Shown here in pieces: positions 53,969-64,000 of a DNA stretch of 64,000 bases. Each line of letters opens with the position of its first letter. Position 1 is the stretch's first letter. Origin of the DNA: Cercis canadensis (Eukaryota; Streptophyta; Magnoliopsida; Fabales; Fabaceae); assembly GCA_003255065.1 (NCBI GenBank), contig QAOA01005944.1:496001-560000 (forward strand), written 5' to 3'. Position numbers and translations under genes: made by a program. Below the pieces are notes generated by a model that saw only the letters and a list, made by a program, of their open reading frames with translations, searched no databases and was not told the DNA's origin.

Positions 53969-54493
53969 AGTTGGTTGGTGCCCGCCTCCTAATGGTGTCT
54001 TCAAAGTAAATGCCGATGTAGCAATTTTCTCTAAGTTAGGTAAAGGAGGTATGGGTATGCTCGTGCGGGATAGTCATGGCACGTGTTATACGACTGCTTC
54101 CAAACCTTGTTTTTCTTTATTCTCTCCAACTATGATGGAGGCTTGAGCTCTTTGAGAAGTGCTTCTTTTTGTTCAGGATTTACAATTTATGGAGATTCTG
54201 GTAGAAGGTGATTGTCTAGTTGTTAGAAATAACTTATCCCGTGGTGTGTCCGATGATTTAGAGTTGGGGATCATTCTTGATGATATTAGATCCCTCATGT
54301 CGGGTTTTTGTTCCATTTTTTTTTTCGTGTATCGTCATGTTGGCAATATTGTTGCCCATTGACTGACTTGTTGGTCTTAATAGTTTGATAATGTAAAGGT
54401 TTGGGTTGAGTCTCACTCTCCTTTCATCTTTGATGTACTCTTAGCAAATTTTATTGCTTTTAAATGTATTTCTCTTTTTCCCCCAAAAAAAAA
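53969..54493 (+). pseudogene. RNase H-domain retroelement tail, second copy
   Basis: Reads as a plant LINE-type RNase H domain (RVT_3-like): WCPPPNGVFKVNADVAIFSK, a GGMGMLVRDSHGTC block, TMMEA, an ILVEGDCLVVRNN block and VGNIVAH. Acidic active-site positions in NADV, MMEA and EGD are retained, but there are TGA stops after MMEA and again two codons later, plus one after the AH. The trailer ends in an A run near 54485-54493. Homology to the 9752-10264 element begins at the same point, so both copies share a 5' boundary. It cannot make a full domain. Confidence 0.75.
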
Positions 54494-54843
54494 TTTATAT
54501 ATATAAATATTATAAATTATACAAGTGTCTTGTGGAAATATTATTATCTTGAAATTGATTTTTGACTTGCTCATTTATTTTTTTGGTATTTTTAGTTATG
54601 ACTATGAATTTAAACATAAAATTTATTAATTTTGAAGATAATTTTAGTACCACTTGATCAGATGCAACTTGCTCACTTCTTATATGTCTTTTATGATTAT
54701 GAGCTTTTTCTTCCATCAAAAACCATAGGGGGGAAAAAACTGTGTTCACTCAATTCAACATTCTAGAAGAGTGGAGTTCCCTAATTGTAGTGTTATGGTG
54801 TCTTTGGGTCCATGTAGTAACGCAGTGAGAGCAATATATGGAA

Positions 54844-54868
54844 GGCCCCAGCCCAGCCCAGCCCAGCC
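54844..54868. repeat. Short CCCAG pentanucleotide microsatellite
   Basis: Four to five tandem CCCAG units in otherwise ordinary intergenic DNA. Confidence 0.8.
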
Positions 54869-55493
54869 CCTTTTGATGGGTTGCTGCGGGAATCCATGCT
54901 CAGTGTTTTTTCTTATCCTCCTTTCATGAGTTTCATCTGCTGTCTTTAATTAATGATTATATATCTGCTGATCAGCTAACTAAAGAGTAAATAGTACAAG
55001 GCTCAAGGAAATTGGGAAGAAAGATAGTTTAGACTTTAGAGTAGCCAACATAGAGGTCTTTGGTTGTATAAAGAGCATAACATTGCTTTAAAACATGTAT
55101 TGTTAAATTTAGCAGCTAATTGCTGACTTTCTTTTCTCCATCACAAAATTTGATTTTGAGGACTATAACTTCACTAGTTAACTGAATTTGACTAGTACAT
55201 TTATTTTTTAAGGAAACCAAGAACATACTAGTCAAATCCAGGGAATTAAGAAAAAGTGTGTACAATTTTAGATTTTTAGTCATAGCCGCGTTCTTATATA
55301 CTCCAATCAACGGTTTTTAAAGTTTAAGTATATGCTCACTAAAATATGTTTAAACAATTTACACTAATTTTAGATATATAAATATAAAAAAAATACAAAC
55401 TCATTAGCTCACATTTTCTTAATAAATGTATGTTTCTGTTAAATTTATGCCATTCAAAAAAAATTAAGTGAATACAATTACAATCATAAAATG

Positions 55494-55582
55494 TATTTTT
55501 TTTTTTTGTACTTTTAGCTACCACTTTCAGTTTGATCNTATTTTTTTTTTGTGTACTTTTAGCTACCACTTTCAGTTTGATC
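55494..55582. repeat. 44-bp direct duplication around N gap at 55538
   Basis: 55494-55537 and 55539-55582 repeat the same sequence, differing around the T run, on either side of one N. Confidence 0.85.
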
Positions 55583-55874
55583 ACGAAACTTACAAACCTT
55601 AAAGATAATTTTAGTATTATTTTTCTATAAATTGTTTAATAATCATAAAAAATAAATTTAATTACGACTAGCTATGATGAAAATAGTTATCAACATAATA
55701 AAACTATATCAATATAAACTTGTGTTATTGCACAAATGCCTACATCTAAGATTAGGTGACTCTAATTAATTTTCATTGTTTTTTGACTAAAACATATTTA
55801 ATTTCTTTTAAAAACTCAACTAAATTTACTCATATAGTTGTGCAAGTTTATATATGTAATAGTTGTATAACTAG

Positions 55875-55876
<2 letters not shown>

Positions 55877-55918
<42 letters not shown>
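55877..55918. repeat. (AT)n microsatellite
   Basis: About 20 uninterrupted AT units; likely to be length-polymorphic. Confidence 0.9.
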
Positions 55919-55921
<3 letters not shown>

Positions 55922-56443
55922 AATTAGGTAAAGATCATAATGAAAATAACAATTTAAAAAAATACAAACTAAATATTTAAATATTAAATACTTCATCGTA
56001 AAATTCTTAAATTTTAATTTTATTAAAACTGAATGGTAAAATTATAAAAAGAAATAAATTACTCATATTATAATCTCCAGAAAAAATAAATAAAGAGAAT
56101 GAGGGACAATATGAATATGGCATGATTTGAAGCATTGCTGACTAACTGTGTTGGGCCCTATGGCTATGGGATTGGGCGTACCCGAACCTCACAATATACA
56201 TATGATATGAGAATGAGAGCTGGAACCCCAGACTAGGGACCCAGCTTTTACTTTGCGTTGACAGCTAACCCACAACTACCTTTTTAATTCTTATCTTCCG
56301 GAGAGCACGCATGATGTAAAACACTAAAAACACGTTAAGGTTGACCACGTGGACATGTTTCATGTTTGCTGTTTGCAAGCCTCGGGAACATTTCTCAATT
56401 GAGTAACGTTATTACACTACGCAACTGTAAATTTATATAAATA

Positions 56444-56500
56444 CTAGTATTGGGCCCCACGCGATGCACGGGCGTTGCGACGGAGACGACACAAAATAAG
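56444..56500 (-). mobile_element. Helitron-like 3' terminus (first)
   Basis: Read on the minus strand, this is a GC-rich segment that can fold (CCCGTGCATCGCGTGGG, stem with G-U pairs), a short spacer, and then CTAG followed by T. Hairpin plus CTRR before a T is the Helitron 3' signature. The subterminal CGACACAAAATAA is shared with 60421-60475. The element body would extend rightwards; its TC-type 5' end was not found. Confidence 0.5.
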
Positions 56501-57878
56501 AAATCCTGGTGGTTATTCAAATTAGAGTCCTATTAGAATTTTTGGAAACTTGTCCACATAGTGTAATCTCTCTCTTTTTTCAAGTGTCATAGGAAATCCT
56601 ATTTAATCATCCGTTGGAGTTGATTTATTGGTTATCCAAATTATAATCTTATTAAAATTTTAAGAAATTTGTACTCTTGGTTTAACCCCAATCCTTTTTT
56701 TTTTGTGTTATAGGTTATTTAATTTTTTTCCCAAAAATTATACTTAGACCTAATTATAATTTTGATTTTCGTTCCCTTTCTCTTTCTGTTACCGTCTCAA
56801 TTATCATACTCAACCCCTACTCATTACAGCCCATTTATATTTAAATATGATAGATAAATTGTAACATAATTAGAGTATCATTGTCATTTTTTTTTTTGTA
56901 TAAACCCTAATTGTGGTATTTCTACAATCATATATTGAATATCACCATACTGAGCAAGCGGCATCTTAGAGATTTTATCTAAAACACAAACATTTCTATA
57001 TCAAAGTCTCCATATTTGGATATGATAATAATTGTTAATAATGCTAATGATAATGCATTTAAGGAAATGCATAGCCACAACATATTGAATATGTAAAATT
57101 TATTAAAAATAAGAACTTATCTAACAAAAATAGATCAACCTTAACCATAATATCTATTTAAATATCAACATGAAATGTCTTAATTTTTTATATTCCTAGC
57201 CAATTCTCTCAGCAATCATTTTCTAGAAAGAAAATGAACCGAATAGATCAACTTGTTCCATTTGCTTATCTTAAAATAGGACATTTAATAAAAAAAAAAA
57301 TTCCTATAATGAATATCACACCTTAATTACTTGACATTATTTTGCACCTTTAATATCTTCATTTATTTTTTATTTTTTTTAGGAGACATGTTAATTACTT
57401 CTTCTATTGCAAGAAGTAAATTCCCTCTTAAAAAGTAGACAGGCCAATCTTGTTTTAAGTTATTATACTTTATCTCAATATTGAACAAAAATATCTACCC
57501 CATTAATGTATTGAGATAATAAGGAAAGAAATTCCTTTCACTAATCTGTCAAGGAAATTATTTTTAAGTTCATTTATAACACATATTAGTTGCAAATCTA
57601 CATAGAAATTCTAAAGCATCAATGTCAAATATCAGGAGAGAAGCAATGGCAGTATGATCCATACCTTGTATATCCTGACCTGAACATGTGTTGTAGTGAC
57701 ATCACCACTTAAATATTCATATTTGTATCAGGTAACAACATAAACCTACAATAAAATACAATCCTAAGAAATGTAGACTATAAATAATTTATAGAAGTAC
57801 AAATAGAAAATTATTTTATTAGTAGATAATTTAGACTACAACGTTTGCAAAGTGGTTGCAATACTTATTGTTGGAGGA

Positions 57879-58505
57879 TTTCAAATAGGGTTACAGGCAT
57901 AATCAAGTAATTTCACACACTTTGATTATTTAAAATTAAATAAATACAAAATTAAATAAATAAAATATAACAATTAATTACAATTACATGTCAATTATAA
58001 TTAATTGATTAGTAATTAATTTGGAGAGTTAATAATTTCAGAATTTTATTGAACTCATTTTCAATAGTGATGGAATGTATTTATTAGCAAAATTTAAATT
58101 TTTAATTTTTTTTTCTCATTGAATATGTATTCAAAATTTTGATATTTTTTTTATAATTTTTAAATTGATAATAAATTCATTTGTAGTACCAATTGTCAAA
58201 CTATCATCAAATAAACTATTATTTTAATATTAATATAACTTGTAATTAGGTTTCAAATAAGGTTACATGTCTAATTAAGTAATTTCACAAACTTGAGTTA
58301 TTTAAAATTAATTAAATACGAAATTAATAAAAAAATTAAAGAGTATACAACAATTCCAATTATATGCCAATTATAATTAATTGATTGATATTTAATTTGG
58401 CAAGTTAATAATTACAACAAAAATTGAATTGCACTTCAATGCTGATTGAATATATTTATCAGCAAAATTTGAATTTTGAATTTCTTTCATTGAATAGGAA
58501 TTTAA
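57879..58505. repeat. Diverged direct repeat, ~250 bp units, ~370 bp apart
   Basis: 57879-58125 and 58250-58505 align over most of their length (TTTCAAATARGGTTACA start, TTATAATTAATTGATT core, GCAAAATTTRAATTTT end) with many substitutions. Shorter relatives of the core lie at about 58830-58960 in reverse and 59285-59340 in direct orientation. All are AT-rich and non-coding. Confidence 0.65.
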
Positions 58506-59497
58506 CATTTTTAACTAATTCTCGTAACTTTAGATAATTTGATTTTTAATTTAAATTGAAATGAGTATTAATTGCAATCATTAAATTTAATTTAATTATT
58601 CCCATCTATTTCTTATTAAGGCACATTTTTATTACTTTAAAATCAATATCTTTATTACCTTGCTTAATTAGGACATTACATGTCAAAATATATATGGACT
58701 AAAACACAACTAAATACATATTTTTTTTTTGTCAAGCATTGATGGCAGTTAACTTAAGCAAAATGAAAGCTGAATTTCACTTTCGAAATTCTCTCATTGT
58801 AATTTTAACTAAAATTACAATCTTAAAAGACTTAAAATTAATTTTTTTTTCAAATTAATTACCAATCAATAAATTATAATCAGCATGTGATTGAAATTAT
58901 TGTATAATTTTTTATTTTTATATTAATTTTATATTTATTAATTTAGGAAAAGTGTAAGTTTATAAATTACTTATTGTGCTTGTAATCCTAATTCATAGTT
59001 AGTGTTCAAGCTCTACTCTATAAAAATGAAACTTCTAAAAACTAAACATATATTTATTGGCATGTAATATCAATTTTTTCATTAACTTAAAATATTTGTT
59101 ATTCGAATTTCATATTGATCATTTAGTAATACAAATTTATGGTTTTTCATATGGAGATACAAATTTATTTTTCCTAATAAATAAAATTTAAAATCAACAA
59201 ACAAAATTGATATTACCATATTTTAACCCTCTTAGACGGTTTTAAATAAATAAATATGAAAATAGTTATACAAAAAAATTATAATATTGTGCAATCAACT
59301 TGGGAATTATAATTGATTGATAACCATTTAATTTAAAAAAATTAGAAATTTAGAGAGTCATGAACCACATACGTTTGTGAGGAAAAGCAAAAAGAGAAGC
59401 ACAAGCGAATTAAGAAATTTAAAGAGTGATGAGGATAGATATGTCCTATATTTTTTTTTTCTACAGTGACCAACACAAAGTGAATAACTCATACCTT

Positions 59498-59765
59498 GAT
59501 CATCCATGACCATATGTTTTTCTGATTCATCAAGCAAAATGAATTTGGAGCCATTGGTTTCCCTATAACACAATCAAATTAAAATAAATATGTCATTAAA
59601 CCAGCACTCAATAACAGAGAAAGAATATTACGTGAATGAAAGCTTCTTTGGCAGCTTTGAAAGAGTAACAGCGTTGTAGCAACACATAGGAGAAGGAGAA
59701 GAAGAGTTGAGAGAAAGAATTGACCAGAGAGCAGGTTATAATTCTTGAGCAAAGGAAGCACCACA
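59498..59765 (-). pseudogene. Possible captured gene fragment
   Basis: On the minus strand a block of 67-68 nt runs from a TTATAG acceptor to a CAAG/GTATGAG donor and can encode ETNGSKFILLDESEKHMVMD. A second block upstream, in the region 59625-59765, ends at a possible GTAATA donor. These look like short exons, as Helitrons often carry, but I do not recognise the protein and no full frame exists. Confidence 0.25.
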
Positions 59766-60420
59766 TACAAACCCTAAATATCAAATTCATAATTAATTGT
59801 GATTGAAATTATAAAAAGAATTTTCAGAATTTAAGGATTATAATTTTGCTAGCATGTGTTTACCATAGAATTTAAGGATTTTCTAAGCCTAATGGGCCAT
59901 TCTACGCTATATCAATTTGGTTGATATATATATGTAAAATTTCAATTAATCTAAAATTCATATAAGCCTTGATTTTTGGAATTTATGACCGGTTGGGAAA
60001 AATATCAATACCATAAAATTTATTTCAACCAAAAATTGAATAATAAAATTAAAAATATTCAAATTGCTCTTCAAGAACCACTAAAATTTTGCTAATTTGC
60101 TTCTCTCAATTAAAATTTTCAGTTTATGATTGGTCTTACCAATCAAGACATTAATATTAAATTGATTTTGGTCTTTTACATTGTATTTTTTTAATTATTC
60201 AGCAAATACTAAATGCTGAAAAGTCTAAATATGGAAATTATTTAATGCCACGAATTTAATTCTTTTTTTAGTGTTTTTATTTATAAATCATACATGATTC
60301 ATATTATAGATGATTTTTTAAATACTCTAGAAAGGAAGAAATTCTCATAGGCCGCCACTTGTAGTCACCTTGATAGGGACACTTGTCAACTCCACATTAT
60401 GTACTCTATTGTTAATATTA

Positions 60421-60475
60421 CTAGTATATTACCCTGCGCGATGTGCGGCTGGCGGGATGTGAGCGACACAAAATA
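60421..60475 (-). mobile_element. Helitron-like 3' terminus (second)
   Basis: On the minus strand, GC-rich sequence is followed by GGGTAATATA and CTAG before a T. It shares the subterminal CGACACAAAATAA with the 56444 terminus. The hairpin is short and imperfect. The second element would lie to the right. Confidence 0.45.
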
Positions 60476-63080
60476 AAGTTAGTGATCAGTTCTTATTTAC
60501 AAGATTTCTTATAATATAATAATTTGAAAATGTGATATCACATTGGTGAAATAGTCTTTGGTACTTGATTTGAATTGCTACATACATGATTATCTGCTAA
60601 GGAATTACCACTTCCTTGTGTGCTTGAAAATAATTTACAAGAACAGTAAAGAAATAACTAAATACAACCGCACGATATATACGTATCTTTGGAATTTGCA
60701 GTGCTTTAGATTCATTAGCTACCTCTTTGGTTGATCTTATGAAACACCTCTTTGTAGACCACGTTCTTTGTTCTCTTTAATATTGTCCCATCTGAATCTA
60801 TCGAAAACACCTTCAGATCACTCCCGCGCGATCAATATATAAATATTATTCTCCTTTCAATTAAATGTTACCATTTAGTACTAACACACATAGCATGATT
60901 AATCCAGATTAAGATTTTATGTTTGAATCCTTATTTTTTTGTATCTCCAACTAAAAATGTTAGTTCTATTCATCTATAACAAAAAAAATGTTACCACTTA
61001 ATTGGAATTATAAATTATTATGATACTCCAAGGGTACTCAATAATTATGAGCAAGAGAGATGATGACTCAAAGAAATAGAGAAATATTAAATATGAAACT
61101 AACTTTCTTTGAATATTACATTGTACTCTCAATTAAATCCAAACCAAGTGAAAAAAAAAAAGATTAGATTAAATTTATGAGGTATAAATTCAAGAATTTT
61201 TGTCCATATAATTAATGTAAAACTCTATATACTATCATTGAATTAAGATAATATCACATCACTAAAATAATTAAGATATGTTATTAATAGTAAAAATGTA
61301 TAACATTTTTAAATACAACTTTTTGTATAATTTTTTTATTATTATGGATGGATTAAATTAAACCCTAAATTTAAATGAACTCATAGTAATATTTTTATAA
61401 GAAAGAAAATAATGTCTTATGTGGAAACAAATTCAAATTTAAATTAAGCCTAAATTGACTGGCTATTGAGTTGTTAGATGTCCCCCTAATCTGGGAGAGG
61501 CCCCCGAGGGTGTGTTTGACGCTTGACAATGGCGACGCGGTTGGCTTTGATTTGAATTTTTACGTGTTTCGGATAAATGACAAGTTTTATTTTCTCGTGG
61601 TTGTGATGACGCACCGCTAAGCATACAATCTGCTGACTTATACTCTGCTTACGTATCCCGGTGAAACTAAGATTCGATCTTTTTTTTTCTTTTCATTAAA
61701 TAGAACAAAGTCAATTTTTATTTATTTTTAACTTGAAGTAGTTGACTAAGTTGTCATTTTGTAGTTGGGTAAACTTGAACGAAAAATAAAGAATGAGGGA
61801 CGACCTTAAAATTAGAGGTGACTCTATTAAATCAAGGTTGTGTGGATTTTTATTTGCACTATCGTAAAATTCTAGGTATGTTATTAGTGTTCTACCTAAT
61901 AATATTAGAGTAATATATTCTTACTATTATTTTTATTATCATATGAGGTTGCAAGGGAAACCAAAAACTATTACTCAACTAATTACTCTCCGAAGATAAC
62001 TAATGCTATATTTGGATGAATGGAACAGAAAGGTAAGGGATGGAATGACAGGAAAAAAGTGACATTATATTGTTTGGAAATTTTTTAAAGCAAAAAGAAT
62101 TAATGGAATAGAAATGGACCCAATTCTATTCCATCTCTCTTAAACCTTCAGATTTATTTTCCTCCCAAATCAAGGTAGAGGCAATGGAATATAACATATT
62201 TTTTAATTATAAAAATATCTCTTAAGTTCTTTTAAAAATTTAAAACATAAGAACTATATTAAAAATTTATTGTTTTAACTTATTCTTTCTCTTTCACTTT
62301 AACTCCCAAACAAGAGGAACGATAATTCCTCTCCCTCCATTCCCTTTATGATCCATTCCATTTAAGAATGGAAAATAGGATAGGTATGGGAGGGAGGGGG
62401 GATTCTCACTCCCCGGCCCCCATCGATAACAACTTGCCCCGTCCCTAGGTGGGTAATCATTGAAATCCCCATCTCCATCCATTTACCCGTATATAAATAT
62501 GCAACTATCTTATTTAATTTGTTGTTTTTTTAATACACTTACATTCACGCATTTTGAACTTGTAAATACTAACTGATATTCAAGTTTAAAATTATAATTT
62601 TAAAACAATAAGAATAAATAATCCTCAAACAAAAATCATCATTAAGATTATTCTCTAACAACATCAATATAAATAATGCTTAAACAATAACAAAGCCTAG
62701 ACTAAGGCCTTGTCAAAAATCCTCTTAAGATCCATGTACCTATCTCTATCCCCATTTAGTCTGCTCCATACCCACCCCATCACAAGTAAAAATTATGGTG
62801 CCCTATTGAGTTTGGGTCAAATTCCCATTCTACCATCCATATTTCATTCCATCTCTTCAAACTCTAACACATAGCATAAAGCAAAAGGAAATTTGCAAAT
62901 ATCTTATCGTAAAATATAATCCAGGAACAAATATCTTCAATATATGGTTTAATACAATGTTCCGCCGTTAATCTTCTAGATTAGAATTTAAGCTGATTCT
63001 CCAGTATTGTTTATTCCGTTACTTTTTTATTTTTAAATTTTTTTTAATGTGTGATCAACTATTTTATTTATCTAATAACA
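60476..63080. other. Intergenic region upstream of the ERF gene
   Basis: AT-rich, no gene recognised. A GGAATG-rich segment at about 62000-62370 resembles a degraded MITE but lacks clear ends. The GC-richer patch 61490-61690 has no open frame of note. Confidence 0.5.
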
Positions 63081-63081
63081 T

Positions 63082-63310
63082 CACGTGGATTATAAAACAC
63101 ACGTGGTCCAACTCTGTCTTGTTCTTGTTCTACTCGATATCTGATACCGCGTATCCACGCATCATTGCTCTCATCATCTGCCAACTGTACACACACCCTT
63201 TTACCCTTTTCGGTTTTTTATTCCATATCTACGCGCCTCACCAGCGTTGACCATTCACAGTCCGTTGGACTCCTTTCACTCGCTTCAGCATAGACACATA
63301 TATATATAGC
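63082..63310 (+). promoter_or_regulatory. ERF gene promoter: G-box/ABRE pair, W-box, TATA
   Basis: CACGTGG occurs at 63082-63088 and 63100-63106. A W-box TTGACC lies at 63247-63252, a CGCGT at about 63149, and a TATATATATA box near 63299-63308, about 150 bp before the ATG. These motifs fit an ABA-, wound- or pathogen-responsive gene. Function is inferred from motifs only. Confidence 0.5.
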
Positions 63311-63454
63311 CGCAAAGTCTCTTACAGTCGCAACCCAAACACACAAAACAGCGACGAGGATTCCTCAAAAGAACCAAACACACTTCCGATTCTAAGTACC
63401 AAACGCACTTTACGAACATAAAAGAAGTGATTTTAATTTCTGGTTGTGTCGAAA

Positions 63455-64000
63455 ATGGTGAAGCAGACAATGGAAAAGCCCGCGGAGAGAAGCGATTCCA
63501 AGTACAAGGGGGTCCGGAAGAGAAAGTGGGGCAAATGGGTGTCCGAAATTAGACTACCCAACAGCAGGGAGAGGATTTGGTTGGGATCTTATGACTCCGC
63601 CGAGAAGGCGGCTCGTGCTTTCGACGCCGCCATGTTTTGCTTACGTGGCCGTTCCGCTAATTTTAATTTCCCTGATAACCCTCCTGACATTGCCGGAGGT
63701 AGGTCTTTAGCCCCTTCTCAAATTCAGGCTGTTGCGGCCCGATTCGCAAACTCGGAGCCCCATATGAGCCAGTCGAGTCGCTCCGTGACAAGTGAATTGC
63801 CAATGGAATCTTCTTCTCCTTCCCTTTCAGAGGGGATGGTGTTGCCTATAGAATCCCCATCTCATTCCCTCTCCGAAGGTACTGTCCAAACGGATAGTGA
63901 CGTCACCCTAAACGGGTCGTTTTCGGATTTATTTACATCAATGGGGTCGGGTAATTATGCATCCGATTATGGGATTTTCCCGGGTTTTGATGATTTGACC
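63455..64000 (+). CDS. ERF017: AP2/ERF transcription factor, ERF017/ORA47-like (DREB group II); 3' end off window
   Basis: Nuclear DNA-binding protein with a single AP2 domain. The frame is open from the ATG to the right edge (182 codons, no intron), so it is 3'-partial. [15 protein letters not shown] leads into the AP2 domain at about 17-74, with [19 protein letters not shown], the WLGSY motif and [14 protein letters not shown]. The [20 protein letters not shown] form is typical of the ERF017/ERF018(ORA47)/ERF019 group. A conserved [20 protein letters not shown] block follows the domain. The rest is Ser-rich, with a repeated SPSxSLSEG motif and an acidic, aromatic end (SDLFTSM...GFDDL) that may be an activation region. 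No EAR-type LxLxL repressor motif is visible so far. Confidence 0.93.
   Translation, partial: MVKQTMEKPAERSDSKYKGVRKRKWGKWVSEIRLPNSRERIWLGSYDSAEKAARAFDAAMFCLRGRSANFNFPDNPPDIAGGRSLAPSQIQAVAARFANSEPHMSQSSRSVTSELPMESSSPSLSEGMVLPIESPSHSLSEGTVQTDSDVTLNGSFSDLFTSMGSGNYASDYGIFPGFDDLT

Larger units (their letters stand above)
56500..60420 (-). other. AT-rich body of putative non-autonomous Helitron
   Basis: The 3.9 kb between the two Helitron-like termini has no RepHel-like coding sequence. It contains repeated modules near 57879, 58250, 58840 (inverted) and 59280, plus two spliceable-looking minus-strand fragments at 59498-59765. Treating all of it as one element is inference, since the 5' end is not defined. 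Confidence 0.35.

Noticed and set aside
62000..62370. MITE-like GGAATG-rich segment
   Set aside because: Ends do not form a clear inverted pair and no target duplication was seen. The motif is common in AT-rich plant DNA.

Overview
This is a plant nuclear genome window. Genes are intron-rich with GT-AG introns, intergenic DNA is AT-rich, MITE- and Helitron-like elements are present, and every recognisable protein is a flowering-plant family member. Protein similarity (from memory) suggests a eudicot. The species cannot be fixed from the sequence; a woody eudicot such as Citrus is only a guess. No operon, phage, CRISPR array, rRNA or convincing tRNA gene was seen.

Layout. (1) 1-3.5 kb, minus: 5' part of plastid beta-ketoacyl-ACP synthase II (KASII); its last exons lie off the left edge. 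(2) 3.5-10.4 kb: gene-poor DNA with an RNase H-domain retroelement tail bounded by a target-site duplication. (3) 10.8-15.1 kb, plus: C-type lectin receptor-like kinase of the At1g52310 type, with a degenerate DFG motif. (4) 15.1-18.1 kb: foldback element. (5) 18.2-20.0 kb, minus: small membrane protein with a possible bacterial-PH-like domain. It is divergent from (6) 20.9-25.9 kb, plus: DEAD-box helicase RH17/DDX31/Dbp7 type, with a striking hairpin in intron 9. (7) 25.9-40 kb: gene desert with several inverted-repeat elements. (8) 41.2-48.6 kb, plus: auxin response factor of the ARF7/ARF19 clade with a long leader. (9) 49.9-51.8 kb, minus: chloroplast co-chaperonin CPN20, convergent with the ARF gene. 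(10) 52-63 kb: AT-rich desert with two Helitron-like 3' termini, a second RNase H tail, a Tourist-like MITE and repeated modules. (11) 63.5 kb to the right edge, plus: 5' part of an AP2/ERF (ERF017/ORA47-like) transcription factor.

Functional links. The genes are a normal mixed plant set: plastid lipid synthesis and protein folding, rRNA processing, auxin and stress transcription, and a cell-surface receptor. They do not form a pathway. Their order is informative, because ARF, CPN20, ERF017 and KASII match neighbours that Arabidopsis splits over several duplicated blocks.

Assembly. Eleven single-N gaps occur. Six are flanked directly by near-identical duplicated sequence, and a seventh has a displaced copy. 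This looks like unmerged contig overlaps rather than biology. I found no credible previously undescribed multigene system. The most interesting leads are the pseudokinase-like receptor, the intronic hairpin, the short RNase H-tail retroelement and the ancestral gene order.
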